The notes: a model not told the origin generated them from the sequence alone. A DNA stretch of 64,000 bases from Pseudomonas abietaniphila (GCF_900100795.1 NZ_FNCO01000001.1:310001-374000), one strand, 5' to 3'. Shown: positions 1 to 9,700, counted from the stretch's first letter. Numbers and translations are program-made.

Positions 1-153
1 GGACCTTACTGCCTGATGGGTGCCTGTTTCGAATGCCTTGTGGTCATTGATGGTGTTCCCAGCTGCCAGGGCTGTCAGGTTGAGGTGAAGGCCGGGATGC
101 GCGTCGTTCGTCAGTCAGGTGCGCGCTCGATGGATGAGGCGACCCCATCATGA
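1..153 (+). CDS. (2Fe-2S)-binding subunit, HcnA/OoxC-like (5' partial)
   Basis: Only the last 50 codons are in the window, read in frame from base 1 to a TGA at 151-153. The fragment shows a ferredoxin-type cysteine pattern (CLMGACFECLV, then CQGC about 14 residues later) that would bind a [2Fe-2S] cluster. This is the small subunit type found with FAD-dependent amino-acid, opine or proline oxidases and with hydrogen cyanide synthase (HcnA). Its stop overlaps the next start (ATGA at 150-153), so the two subunits are translationally coupled. The third, catalytic HcnC/DadA-like subunit is not downstream and could lie upstream of the window. Confidence 0.8.
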   Translation, partial: GPYCLMGACFECLVVIDGVPSCQGCQVEVKAGMRVVRQSGARSMDEATPS

Positions 154-1673
154 CGGCCTCAGTGATTGCGCACGCAGGCGACCTCGTCGAGCTGTACGAC
201 GTGATCGTAGTCGGCGCGGGGCCGGCTGGCATGAGCGCAGCGGCCCTGATGTCCGCAGAAGGCCTGAGCGTTCTGGTGCTGGATGAAAACCCGGCGCCCG
301 GTGGGCAGATCTATCGCCACATTACCCTCAACGCCCAGACCAAGAGGCCGTATCTGGGCGCCGCGTACTGGGCCGGCCGGCCGATAGCGGCCGTGTTCAT
401 GACGTCTGCGCTGACCTATGCACCGCGTTGCCGGGTGTGGAGTCTGGACAGCGCGAACCCGTCGCTGGATGAGCCTTATGCACGGGTCGGGATTTCGTTG
501 GGCGGCGTCGCCCGGCATGTTCAAGCCCGGCGAGTCATTCTGGCCACGGGTGCATTGGAACGCCCGATGCCGGTGCCCGGCTGGACGCTCCCCGGCGTCA
601 TGACGGCGGGCGCTGCGCAGATAGCGCTCAAATCCGCCGGCCTGGTGCCGTCAGGGCGCGTCGTGCTGGCGGGCTGTGGGCCATTGCTCTACCAACTCGC
701 CGTCCAGCTCAAGGATGCGGGCGCGGACATCGTTGCCTTGCTCGACACGGGCGGGGGGCTGCGGCGCGGCTGGCGGTATCTGCCTTCATTTCTCGTTTCG
801 CCCTATGCGCTCAAGGGCGCTGCGTTGCTGTTCAAGGCGCGACGCAGCCTGAGGGTGGTGTCCGGCGTTCGGCGGCTGCAGGTAGAGGGACGGGATCGCG
901 CCACTGCCGTGCGTTTCAAGACCGACCGCTTTGAAGAGACGCTGACCGTTGATCACCTGCTGCTGCACCAGGGAATTATCCCGGACACCGCGTTGGCCAA
1001 TTCCGCTGGCTGCGCCCTTGAGTGGAATGAAACGCTTCGAGCCTTTCAACCCAGGACCGATGACCGCGGGTGCAGCTCGCTGCCCGATATTTTCATCGCC
1101 GGGGACGGCGCTCGAATGGCCGGAGCCCTCGCGTCCGCTGAGGCCGGACGGGCTGTCGCACTGGCAGTCATGGCCGAGTTGTCGCCGGGCGATGCCCATC
1201 CGTTCGAAGCGCGACGCCAGGGTACGCTTCGCGAATGCGCACGGTTGCAGCGTGGGCGACCCTTCATCGACACGGTCTATTTGCCCGCCCGCCATTTCCT
1301 CGCACCTGAGGACGAATCGACCGTGGTCTGCCGGTGTGAGGAGGTGACGGTCGGTGCCATTCGGCGTGCGGCTCGCCGCGGCGTGACAGGGCCCAATCAA
1401 CTGAAGGTGTTCACTCGCTGCGGCATGGGGCCTTGCCAAGGGCGAATGTGCGGTTCCACGGTGGCCGAACTCCTGGCGGATGAGCAGGGCACCGAGCCGG
1501 GTGACATTGGCACCTACCGACTGCGTCCGCCCATCAAGCCGCTCAGGCTGTCCGAAATCGCAGCATTACCGCACGGCGACGCCGACACGTTTGCCGTGAC
1601 CGGGCTGCACCCCGAAAACGCCACCGACGCCTCCCCATCCCTTACTGAACGAGCCCTTTGCGATGACCGTTAG
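150..1673 (+). CDS. FAD/NAD(P)-dependent oxidoreductase, HcnB/opine oxidase subunit A-like
   Basis: A 507-residue flavoprotein. A Rossmann dinucleotide motif (VVGAGPAGMSAA) sits near residue 20, a second nucleotide-binding segment lies around residues 170-190, and ATGALERPMPVPGW is the usual mid-protein flavin motif. The C-terminal part carries a Bfd-like [2Fe-2S] domain (VVCRCEEV, then TRCGMGPCQGRMC about 30 residues later). This layout is that of the large subunit of heteromeric amino-acid/opine oxidases and HcnB. It moves electrons from oxidation of a C-N bond through FAD and iron-sulphur centres. The true substrate cannot be read. The RidA gene downstream fits an imine-producing reaction. 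Confidence 0.85.
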   Translation: MTASVIAHAGDLVELYDVIVVGAGPAGMSAAALMSAEGLSVLVLDENPAPGGQIYRHITLNAQTKRPYLGAAYWAGRPIAAVFMTSALTYAPRCRVWSLDSANPSLDEPYARVGISLGGVARHVQARRVILATGALERPMPVPGWTLPGVMTAGAAQIALKSAGLVPSGRVVLAGCGPLLYQLAVQLKDAGADIVALLDTGGGLRRGWRYLPSFLVSPYALKGAALLFKARRSLRVVSGVRRLQVEGRDRATAVRFKTDRFEETLTVDHLLLHQGIIPDTALANSAGCALEWNETLRAFQPRTDDRGCSSLPDIFIAGDGARMAGALASAEAGRAVALAVMAELSPGDAHPFEARRQGTLRECARLQRGRPFIDTVYLPARHFLAPEDESTVVCRCEEVTVGAIRRAARRGVTGPNQLKVFTRCGMGPCQGRMCGSTVAELLADEQGTEPGDIGTYRLRPPIKPLRLSEIAALPHGDADTFAVTGLHPENATDASPSLTERALCDDR

Positions 1674-2013
1674 ACATTTGCAAACCCCCATCATGCACCG
1701 CGTCGTCGAGCACGGCGGGCTTGTGTTCCTGGGTGGCGTCACCGCCGATGACGAGCGCCTGGACATGGCGGGGCAAACGCGACAGGTACTCAGCAAAATC
1801 GACGACTACCTTGCGCTTGCGGGAACGGACAACACCAGGCTCCTGAGCGCAACAGTCTTTTTGACTGACCTGACGCTGAAACCGGCCATGGACACCGTCT
1901 GGAAGGCATGGGTAGGCGGCCCGGACTTGCCGGCTCGCGCGACGGTGGGTGTCGCTGATTTAGGGGGAAATGCGTTGATCGAGGTGGTGATTACCGCCGC
2001 CAGTCGCGGTTGA
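1663..2013 (+). CDS. RidA family (YjgF/UK114) protein
   Basis: A 116-residue RidA-type protein. RidA proteins hydrolyse reactive enamines/imines released by PLP enzymes and amine oxidases. The start overlaps the end of the flavoprotein gene by about 10 bases, which indicates coexpression. Visible family features are the central TRQVLSKIDDYLALAGTDNTRLLSATVFLTD block and a C-terminal PARATVGVADLGGNALIEV block. The ligand-binding Arg in PARATVG is present, as is the terminal Glu (IEV). The context suggests it clears the imine made by the upstream oxidase. Confidence 0.85.
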   Translation: MTVRHLQTPIMHRVVEHGGLVFLGGVTADDERLDMAGQTRQVLSKIDDYLALAGTDNTRLLSATVFLTDLTLKPAMDTVWKAWVGGPDLPARATVGVADLGGNALIEVVITAASRG

Positions 2014-2064
2014 AGAAAGATTGTGCGGCTGGCGTCGGTAATGAAGCTGGCAGGGCGCTCCCCG

Positions 2065-2505
2065 TTATCGGTTTTGACGCAATATCGAGAAGTTCAGCGC
2101 AGCGGCCACGCACAGCCAGACCAGGTAGGGGAACAGGATCAACCCGGTGATGACGTCCAGTTGCAGCGCCATGACGACCATCACAGCGACCACGACCCAA
2201 AGCACGGCCAGTATCACCATGGCGGCAAGCATCCGGTTCGCCCCAAAAAATACCGGTGTCCACAGCGTGTTGAGGGCAATTTGTGCAGCCCATAGCGCCA
2301 ACACGGTCTCGCTGCCAGGTAGCTGCGTCAGTCGATAACCCGCCCAGGCGAGCAACAGATAAATCGTCGTCCAGGCGACAGGGAAGAGCCAGTTGGGCGG
2401 AGTGAACCTGGGCTTCTGAAGCGATGCGTACCACGCACCCGGTTTGAAGATGATGCCGGTAGTGGCAGCGGCGCAGCAGGCTATCAGGAAGATATAAAAG
2501 GTCAT
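2065..2505 (-). CDS. TspO/MBR family protein
   Basis: A tryptophan-rich sensory (TspO/peripheral benzodiazepine receptor) membrane protein of 146 residues with five predicted transmembrane helices. The family motif WYASLQKPRFTPPNWLFPVAW after the first helix is diagnostic, as is WAAQIALNTLWTPVFFG in helix 3. I chose the start at 2505 because AAGGA lies at good spacing upstream (bases 2510-2520) and the product then begins at helix 1. An upstream in-frame start would add 16 residues. TspO proteins bind porphyrins and are linked to oxidative and osmotic stress. It converges on the RidA gene, so it is a separate unit. Confidence 0.88.
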   Translation of the reverse strand: MTFYIFLIACCAAATTGIIFKPGAWYASLQKPRFTPPNWLFPVAWTTIYLLLAWAGYRLTQLPGSETVLALWAAQIALNTLWTPVFFGANRMLAAMVILAVLWVVVAVMVVMALQLDVITGLILFPYLVWLCVAAALNFSILRQNR

Positions 2506-2597
2506 CGGTTGTCCTTGGCTGAAGAATCCGGGTTTGAGCGGCCAATGGGCCATCTGAGGATTGGACGCTTATACGCGTGAAAAGTCCGTTCTGCTGT

Positions 2598-2921
2598 TCA
2601 AGCATCGCCTGAATCCCGCGTGCGGTACTCATCCGCGTAAGGGGTATTCGCGACCTTGTAGCGGTTGAAGTCTGGCGAGCCGTCCTCCCACCAGACCGGT
2701 CCACGTTCTCCCAGTGCCACTTTAGCGGTCTGAACGGCCGCCCGTGCGACCTTCATCTCGTCAGGGTCGCCCGAAGCTTTCGCTGCTTTTACTGCCCTGC
2801 GTGCCTCCATGAGCTGATTGACCCAATGCTGCCGTTCACCTGCATCAAGGGCGGGATTCGAGCAACGCCATAGCCGTCCATTGACGACAAGATAGCGTCC
2901 ATCAGGGGTGGTTGTGTTCAT
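2598..2921 (-). CDS. Conserved hypothetical protein (107 aa)
   Basis: A soluble protein with a tryptophan-containing N-terminus (DGRYLVVNGRLWRCSNP), a central charged helical segment (residues 30-75, rich in Ala, Lys and Arg) and a C-terminal WWEDGSPDFNRYKVANTPYADEY block. Similar small proteins recur in Pseudomonas and other proteobacteria, where they are sometimes mislabelled as Tol-related. No signal peptide, membrane segment or known catalytic motif is visible, so I assign no function. It lies 90 bases upstream of tspO on the same strand and may be co-transcribed with it. Confidence 0.75.
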   Translation of the reverse strand: MNTTTPDGRYLVVNGRLWRCSNPALDAGERQHWVNQLMEARRAVKAAKASGDPDEMKVARAAVQTAKVALGERGPVWWEDGSPDFNRYKVANTPYADEYRTRDSGDA

Positions 2922-3044
2922 AGACGCTCCATCATTGTCTCTTACCGCTTTGACCCGCTGGCACGCCGATCAGCTCATCTGAATGAGTGAACTGTCGAGG
3001 TGCACTGTGGCCTCACCCTGACAGCTAACCCAAAAGGCGGCCTT

Positions 3045-3287
3045 ATGAATAACGATCAATTCAATCAGTACGACGCTGAACAGTTTCACCACCGAGTGGC
3101 GCAGGAGCTGGGCATCACGTTCGAGGAGTTGAAGACCTGGATGATCAACGATATCGAGCGGGTCACCGAGGGCGGCAAGGACGTGGGGCATCTGGTGGTG
3201 TTCCGCGAGTCCACGCCGCCTGAGGTGCTTGAGCGGGTGAACAACAAGCAGAGTCAGTTCACGGCGATGGCTAAAGTGACCGCCTGA
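3045..3287 (+). CDS. Small hypothetical protein (80 aa)
   Basis: An acidic small protein beginning MNNDQFNQYDAEQFHHRV. I preferred the ATG at 3045 over one 15 codons upstream because AAGGCGG sits 6-10 bases before it and the upstream 15 residues look non-coding. No membrane segment or recognised domain is seen. The start is 124 bases from, and divergent to, the conserved hypothetical gene ending at 2921. The family is not recognised. Confidence 0.6.
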   Translation: MNNDQFNQYDAEQFHHRVAQELGITFEELKTWMINDIERVTEGGKDVGHLVVFRESTPPEVLERVNNKQSQFTAMAKVTA

Positions 3288-3412
3288 TTCAGCCTGATGT
3301 TCAGATGACTTGAAATCGATCAGGCGCCCCGGTCTGAAGCCCTGCGCGCTTTCGCGCCATAGAGCGCTGTGAAGTGCTGGAAAGATCTGGCTTTTGAAGC
3401 AACGGAGAATGT

Positions 3413-4087
3413 ATGCGACCGAAAACCTCGTTCATCTTTGACCTGGATGGCACGCTGACGGACAGCGTTTACCAGAACGTCGCCGCGTGGAAGGAAGCCC
3501 TCGACTCGGAAAATATTCCGCTGGCCATGTGGCGCATTCATCGAAAAATCGGCATGAGCGGCGGCCTGATGCTCAAGTCGCTTTCTCGCGAAACCGGCTT
3601 GAATATCAGCGAGGCGCAAGCCAAGCGTCTCAGTGACAGGCACGATCAAGCCTACGCCAGGCTGCAACACCAGATTATCGCGCTGCCCGGCGCGGCAGAG
3701 CTGCTGGACACGCTCACCCGTGAAAACCTCAAATGGTGCATTGCCACCAGTGGTGGTGCGGAAACGGCGAAAATCAATCTGAAGGCATTGGGGTTGGGTT
3801 TCGATGAGGTCGCCATCATCACCCGCGATGACGTGAATCACGGCAAGCCTGATCCCGATCTGTTCCTCGCGGCAGCCGACCGGATGGGCGTGCCGATTGA
3901 GCAGTGCGTCGTGGTTGGGGACGCCATCTGGGACATGCTCGCGGCCAGACGCTCCAAAGCAACGGGCGTCGGTGTGCTGTCCGGTGGCTATGACGTGGGT
4001 GAGCTGGAGCGTGCCGGGGCCTTGAGAGTCTACGACGACCCGCTTGATCTGCTCGATCACCTTGACGAAATTGCCTCCCGGTCTTGA
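3413..4087 (+). CDS. HAD family hydrolase (phosphoglycolate phosphatase-like)
   Basis: A 224-residue haloacid dehalogenase-superfamily phosphatase of the beta-phosphoglucomutase/Gph type. Motif I is FDLDGTLTDS (nucleophile Asp at residue 9, second Asp at 11). Motif II is the TSGG at about residue 108. Motif III is HGKPDPDLF, and motif IV is VVGDAIWDMLAA. A helical cap domain lies between motifs I and II (about residues 20-90), as in subfamily I. It probably dephosphorylates a small sugar phosphate or phosphoglycolate; the exact substrate is not readable. A clear intrinsic terminator follows at 4108-4132. Confidence 0.88.
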   Translation: MRPKTSFIFDLDGTLTDSVYQNVAAWKEALDSENIPLAMWRIHRKIGMSGGLMLKSLSRETGLNISEAQAKRLSDRHDQAYARLQHQIIALPGAAELLDTLTRENLKWCIATSGGAETAKINLKALGLGFDEVAIITRDDVNHGKPDPDLFLAAADRMGVPIEQCVVVGDAIWDMLAARRSKATGVGVLSGGYDVGELERAGALRVYDDPLDLLDHLDEIASRS

Positions 4088-4107
4088 TCACCTTCCGGAT
4101 GACGTTT

Positions 4108-4132
4108 GCCCGCCTTCAATGCGGGCTTTTTT
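4108..4132 (+). terminator. Intrinsic terminator after HAD gene
   Basis: GCCCGC (4108-4113), a 7-base loop and GCGGGC (4121-4126) form a stem, followed by six T residues (4127-4132). Confidence 0.85.
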
Positions 4133-4200
4133 GTGCGAGCTTATAGTGTGGGCTTGAAGAAGGATTTGCCCGTGCCAAACGGGCTTGAGGAGAGGTGAAG

Positions 4201-4716
4201 GTGCTGTTTGTCGTGTTGCTGGGTGGCAAGCACCCGAAGGCAAAGATTGAAGTGCATGACATCGCGGTCGTCGTCGGTGACAGCCTTGAAGCGACCTATC
4301 CGCAATTGCGCGAGGGCTGGTTTGGTGCTCAGGCCGGTCTGCACATCGACGCATGGATGGCCATCGAGGGCGTGGCGAACTGGAAGGTGGAACTGAGTCC
4401 GCTGGCGCCTCTTCCCGGATCGCCCCGCCTGTATCTGATCAACCTGGGCGGCTATGACGCGCGAGCCTTTGGCGAGGCGCATCACTACTTGGTCGTGGTG
4501 GCTCACAGCAAGAACGAGGCGAAGTCCAAGGGTAAGCGGCACATGCTCGCGAGCTGGGGACTGCCGCATACCGATGCGGTGATGGACGTCGACGATTGTT
4601 TGCCGATTGATCGGGTGGAAGGCCGTTACGTTCATCTGGTCGAAGGCGAGCACAATGGGGTGAAGCAGCAGAACGCCTATATCGTTTTACCTGCCGGGTC
4701 CCGGCTCGCCCTGTGA
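4201..4716 (+). CDS. DUF1543 domain-containing protein
   Basis: A 171-residue protein of the DUF1543 family, recognised by its opening LFVVLLGGKHPKAKIEVHD and by the GDSLEATYPQLREGWFG segment. Its function is unknown. Two GTG codons (4195 and 4201) could start it. I favour 4201 because AGGAG at 4188-4192 is then 8 bases away, and family members usually begin at this Leu-Phe-Val-Val. It is cytosolic by composition. It is a monocistronic unit after the terminator at 4108-4132. Confidence 0.8.
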   Translation: MLFVVLLGGKHPKAKIEVHDIAVVVGDSLEATYPQLREGWFGAQAGLHIDAWMAIEGVANWKVELSPLAPLPGSPRLYLINLGGYDARAFGEAHHYLVVVAHSKNEAKSKGKRHMLASWGLPHTDAVMDVDDCLPIDRVEGRYVHLVEGEHNGVKQQNAYIVLPAGSRLAL

Positions 4717-4921
4717 CAGGCCGAGATTCGCAGAGACCCCGTAAAAATAGGCCAGGCTGCCCCGACTGCGCGATGCCGACGCTGAGGCACGCGTTTGCAA
4801 CGGGGTCAAAATTCCGCGCCACTCAAACGAATGCCCGGTTTAATCTTCTGTTTTAAAAAGGGAATTTTTTCTGTGTCGAACAATCTTTGGCTTATCAGGA
4901 CAGCAGCCAAGGAGAAAAAAC

Positions 4922-5146
4922 ATGGCGCAGGAAAAGCATTACCGCATCGACTATCTGCTCAACGGAAGCTACAAAACCTTCTACATTCGGGCGGCGAAGA
5001 TGGACAACGCAGAAGCCTGGCATTGGGCAACGGTGGATGCTGGCATCGGGCAGTTGCCCAAGTACCGGACCGATCCGATCAATAAGCTCAGTAAGCCACA
5101 GGCCGAGAAGCACGGGATCACCGATGTCGAGTGGAAGACAGCGTGA
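4922..5146 (+). CDS. DUF6555 family small protein
   Basis: A 74-residue Pseudomonas-type small protein (MAQEKHYRIDYLLNG..., with the conserved core MDNAEAWHWATVDAGIG). The start is firm: AAGGAG lies 8 bases upstream of the ATG. About 200 bases of leader precede it, with an AT-rich stretch at 4840-4880 that could hold the promoter. The function is unknown. The gene at 45095 shares the N-terminal pattern Y-x-V/I-x-Y-L-x-N and may be a distant relative. Confidence 0.8.
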   Translation: MAQEKHYRIDYLLNGSYKTFYIRAAKMDNAEAWHWATVDAGIGQLPKYRTDPINKLSKPQAEKHGITDVEWKTA

Positions 5147-5415
5147 GTACGCTGACGTCTCAGTTGCACGGTATTCACGCAGTTGTGTGCGATCCATTCG
5201 TCATGGCGCCGCTCGCCGGGCACGGCTATCTGCAACACCCGGTTGAGCAGATTCGTGCAGGACGCCCGATACCGTCTGGAAACGCATTTGTAAGCCGTTG
5301 ATAAACCTGGGGAATGATTTACCGCCAGACTGGCATGCACGCTGCAACATCCTTTGTTGACTGAGAAGGATCGGCGAGTAGACCGATTCAACACCGTGAT
5401 ACCAGAGGACGAACC

Positions 5416-5889
5416 ATGAACGCTATCGAACTGCTGAAAGCTGACCATGAGCGTGTTAAGTCGATTCTGACGCAGCTCAGTGAATCCACCGAGCGGGGTG
5501 TGAAGAAAAGGACGGACCTGCTCCAGAAGCTTGAGATGGAAATCACGATCCACACCAAGCTCGAAGAAGAAATTCTTTACCCGGCCTTTAAAGAGGCAGG
5601 CGGCAAAGAGCAGGACGTGATGTATTACGAAGCGAAGGAAGAGCATCGCACCGTGGATTCACTGGTGCTGCCTGACCTGAAGGCCACCGATCCCGCGACC
5701 CCTGAGTTTTCAGGTCGCGTCAAAGTCGTGAAAGAACTGCTGGAGCACCACATCGAGGAGGAAGAAACAGAGATGTTTCCTCAGGCGAATAAGTTGCTCG
5801 GCAAGGCCAGGCTCGATGAGCTGGGCGCGCAGATGGAAGCGATGAAGGCCAGCTATAAAAAGTCCATGGCCCCAAATATTGCAGCCTGA
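5416..5889 (+). CDS. Hemerythrin HHE domain-containing protein
   Basis: A 157-residue four-helix hemerythrin-like protein. Candidate di-iron ligands are spaced as expected: His in LKADHERVKS (about residue 13), His in ITIHTKLEEEILYPAF (about residue 49, with the Glu series), His in EEHRTVDSL, and His in LEHHIEEEETEMFPQ (about residue 115). Such proteins bind O2 or NO or serve in iron and oxidative-stress responses. AGAGGACGAACC precedes the ATG. It has its own terminator and forms a single-gene unit. Confidence 0.88.
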   Translation: MNAIELLKADHERVKSILTQLSESTERGVKKRTDLLQKLEMEITIHTKLEEEILYPAFKEAGGKEQDVMYYEAKEEHRTVDSLVLPDLKATDPATPEFSGRVKVVKELLEHHIEEEETEMFPQANKLLGKARLDELGAQMEAMKASYKKSMAPNIAA

Positions 5890-5903
5890 GTTGCAATCTT
5901 CAG

Positions 5904-5927
5904 GCCCGGCTCAATGCCGGGCTTTTT
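5904..5927 (+). terminator. Intrinsic terminator after hemerythrin gene
   Basis: GCCCGGC (5904-5910), the loop TCAAT and GCCGGGC (5916-5922) form a 7-bp stem, followed by five T residues. Confidence 0.88.
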
Positions 5928-5994
5928 AATGGGCGCCGTTTAGCGACCTGTCTCGTGCTGGCCTGTTTTGCGTTGAATTCAGGGGGCGCTCGCA

Positions 5995-6720
5995 CTATTC
6001 ATCCTGACGACGGGTGTAGTGCAGCAGTCGATCGGTTTCGGTCTTGACCACCGAGTAGCACTCACAGCTCAGCCTTTCCAGGCGCGGGCGATCCAGGACA
6101 GTGATCTGCCCGCGGCTGTATTCGATGACGCCTTGGCGCTGAAGCTTGCCGGCTGCCTCCGTCACGCCTTCGCGGCGCACGCCGAGCATGTTGGCGATCA
6201 GCTCCTGGGTCATGTTCAGGTGATTTCCGGGCAGGCGATCCAGCGATAACAGCAGCCATCGGCACAATTGCTGATCGATGGAGTGATGACGGTTGCACAG
6301 GGCGGTCTGGGACATTTGCGTAATCAGCGCTTGGGTGTAGCGCAGCATCAGCAGGAGCAAATCGCCGTGGCGGTTGAATTCCTTTTTCAGCTTCTGCCCG
6401 GGAAGCCGGAAGGCAACGCCGGCGCTTTGCACCACCGCCCGACTGGAGGTGCTTTCGCCGCCCATGAACAGCGCAATGCCGATCAGGCCCTCGTTTCCCA
6501 CCACGGCGATTTCGGCAGACGAGCCGTTTTCCGTGACATGCAGCAGGGACACGATGGCGTCTGTCGGGAAATAGACATGACGCAGGGTGTCCCCCGGTTC
6601 ATACAACACCTCACCCAGATTCAGAGACACCTGCTCCAGGTGCTGCGCCAGCCGTTTGAGGTCATCGGCCGGGAGCGCCGCAAGCAGGTGATTGTGGCTG
6701 GGCTGGGGGGGAACAGACAT
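5995..6720 (-). CDS. Crp/Fnr family transcriptional regulator
   Basis: A 241-residue regulator. The N-terminal cyclic-nucleotide-binding-like beta barrel covers about residues 20-135 (EVLYEPGDTLRHVYFPTDAIVSLL, then EIAVVGNEGLIGIALFMGG). A C-terminal winged helix follows (LNMTQELIANMLGVRREGVTEAAGKLQRQGVIEYSRGQITVLD). No Fnr-type N-terminal cysteine cluster is present, so a redox iron-sulphur role is unlikely. I took the ATG at 6720 (MSVPPQPS); a longer form would begin at 6774, and neither has a strong Shine-Dalgarno. It ends about 100 bases from the hemerythrin gene, convergent with it. Confidence 0.85.
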   Translation of the reverse strand: MSVPPQPSHNHLLAALPADDLKRLAQHLEQVSLNLGEVLYEPGDTLRHVYFPTDAIVSLLHVTENGSSAEIAVVGNEGLIGIALFMGGESTSSRAVVQSAGVAFRLPGQKLKKEFNRHGDLLLLMLRYTQALITQMSQTALCNRHHSIDQQLCRWLLLSLDRLPGNHLNMTQELIANMLGVRREGVTEAAGKLQRQGVIEYSRGQITVLDRPRLERLSCECYSVVKTETDRLLHYTRRQDE

Positions 6721-6795
6721 GGCGAAGCACCGAAGGGGAAGGGGGGCGTGCCGGGTCAGGGTACTCCCCTGCACGCCCTCACAGGGGATAGTTCG

Positions 6796-9700
6796 TCAGT
6801 CAGCGACGACGGGCGCGTGGGCCCGCTCTTCAGGCCGGGGTGAGCGCGCCCGGCAGTCGACCCTGACCCGGTACTCGCCACCGTCATCGTTGAGGGTCAG
6901 CGCACTGTTGGTGACGGGCTCGCCGTCCAGCGTCATGGACGTTATCGCCGAACTGCCCTGGCGGATGTCGAAGTGGTACAGGGTGTTGCCGAAACGGTAG
7001 TGCAGCGTGAAGCCTGACCATTCAGGGTGCATCAGCGGTTCAAGCGTCAGGGTCTTGCCGATGCGTTGCACCCCGAGCAAGGATTCGACGATCAAACGGT
7101 ACATCCAGCCAGCGGAGCCGGTGTACCAGGTCCAACCGCCGCGTCCTCCATGGGGCGGTGTGCCGTAGACATCTGCCGCCATGACGTAAGGTTCGACCTT
7201 GTAAGTGTCGATTCGCGTCAGGTTCGCAGGGTCGGCAGGGTTGATCAGCCCCAGCAGTTCCCACGCCTGAGTGACCTCTCCCAGTCGCGCGAAGGCCATG
7301 CCCGCCCAGACGGCCGCATGGGTGTATTGACCGCCGTTCTCGCGCACGCCGGGCACATAGCCTTTGATATAGCCCGGGTCCAGGCTGCTTGTATCAAACG
7401 GTGGATCGAGCAGCAGCACCGCGCGAATGTCGCGTTTGATCAGGTGTTCGTCCAGTGACTGCATGGCCTGACGCTGGCGGGCGGGCGAACCGGCTCCGGA
7501 CAACACTGACCAGCTTTGGGCAATCGAGTCGATACGGCATTCCTGGTTGGTGGCCGAGCCAAGCGGCTGGCCGTCATCGAACCAGGCGCGCCGATACCAG
7601 GCGCCATCCCAGGCGTTCTGATCCAGCGCGCGACGCAACAGCTCCGCGTTGTCGCTGCAGCGACGGGAGAAGGCGAGATCACCGTGCAGGCGTGCCGTTT
7701 CGGCGAACTGCTCCAGCACCTGATAGCCAAAGAAACCCAACCAGACACTTTCACCCTTGCCCAGATGACCGACGCGGTTCATCCCGTCGTTCCAGTCACC
7801 GCAACCCATCAGGGGCAAGCCGTGCCGGCCGCGGCTGAGGCTGTGTTCGATGGCACGCACGCAATGCCGGTACAGCGACTCTTGCAGAGGAGAGGTCCCG
7901 GGTTGGTCGTAATAGGACTCTTCGCCCGCCACCAGTGGCCGTCCTTCCAGATAGCCGGCGGACTGATCCAGAACGCCGAGGTCGCCTGTCATTTCGACGT
8001 AGCGACTGGTGGCGGCGACCAGCCACAGGAAATCGTCGGAGCACGCGGTGCGCACGCCCCGGTTCATCGGTGGGTGCCACCAGTGCTGCACGTCACCTTC
8101 GGCGTATTGATGGCCGGCGCACAGCAACAGATGGGTTCGCACCGCCGCCGGATCGGCGTGAATCATCGCCATGCTGTCCTGCAATTGATCACGAAAGCCA
8201 ATGGCGCCGCCCGATTGGTAGTAGCCACTGCGGGCCAGGAAGCGACAGGCAATGACCTGGTACATCAGCCAGCCGTTGACCATCACATCCACCGCAGGGG
8301 CAGGGGATTCGATGCGGATGACGCCCAGCACCGTGCGCCAGTGCTCCCGGACTTTCTGCAGTTCGGTCGCGGCCGCCTGGCTGCCGCGGAACCGTTGCAC
8401 CAGCTGGGTGGCGGCCTCTGTCGACGTTTCCGCGCCCAGACGCAGAATGACTTCCTTGCTCTGACCGTCCGCCATGCTGACCTGTACTTGCAGTGCCGCG
8501 CAGGGGTCCAGACCGCCGCCTACACGCCCGGACAGGCCGGCGTGGCGCATGGCGGCCGGCGAGGCCAGTGTCCCGCTGCGCCCGAGGAATTCCGTGCGAT
8601 CCCCGCTGATGCCGTGGTTGATCGTGTCGGTGTCGAAAAACGCCACCCGGTCGGAGAACTCCACTGAATACGCGTTGCGGGCAAACAGGGCACCACTCAC
8701 CGGGTCGGACTGGGTCACCACGTGCATCGCTGACTTGCTGCGCAGATCGCCCAGCACCCATTCCGCGTAACCGGTGACCGACAGGGACCGGGCGCGCCCG
8801 GAGCGGTTGGTCAATACCAGCCGCGAGAACTTGATGGGCGCATCCAGTGCCACATAGACCCACAGCTCACTGTGAATGCCATCTTCTTCGTGTTCAAAGA
8901 CGCTGTAGCCGAACCCGTGTCGGGTGCGGTAAGGCCCTGCGCCCGGGCAGGGCTGCGGTGTGGGCGACCAGAAGTGACCGGTCTCTTCGTCACGCAGGTA
9001 AAGCGCTTCGCCGGTGCGGTCGGTGACCGGGTCGTTGTGCCAGGGCGTCAGGCGAAACTCATGGGCGTTTTCGGCCCAGGTGTAGGCGCTGCCCGCTTCG
9101 GAAACCACGGTGCCGAGATGCGCGTTGGCCAGTACGTTGACCCACGGCGCGGGCGTTGGATGAGTGGCGAGGCCTGCGATGATGTACTCACTGCCGTCGG
9201 CGTTGAACCCGCCATAGGCATTGCCCAGCAGCAGATCAGGCGGGTCCGGTTGCGCCGCAGACGGCGCAGACAGGTGCTGCCGGGTCGCAACGAACGGGGC
9301 GTGCACGGGCGATACCCTGCGCCGATGAACCTGCTCGGCCAGCGTGCCATACCCTTCGCATAACACCAGCCGGGCGACCGACAGAACCAGCACGCGATCG
9401 TCGGCCGATATCTGCTGGGCCGGCCGAACGAAAATGCCGCCCGGACGATCCAGCAACGTGGCTTCGCTGCCCGAGGTGATCAGCCCCATGATCGCGTCTT
9501 GCAACTGCTGACGGTAGCCTGCCTGATCCTCATTCCAGATCAGCAAATCGACCATCAACCCTTTCTGCCGCCAGTAGGCATGGGCCTGAACCAGTTGTTG
9601 CACCAGTTCGATGTTGTCCAGGCTGGAGATCTGCAACAGCACGATCGGCAGGTCCCCGGAAATCGCCTGCCCCCACAGACCGGACTGGTTGCGTCGATTG

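Noticed and set aside
1-1673. Naming the first two genes hcnA and hcnB
   Set aside because: The family matches, but the third subunit is not seen and RidA follows, so the cyanide synthase label is not supported.
7516-8667. 383-codon open frame on the + strand opposite the glucan synthase
   Set aside because: It is antisense to the GH94 region, which is clearly coding. Long antisense frames are common in high-GC genes, and it shows no domain.
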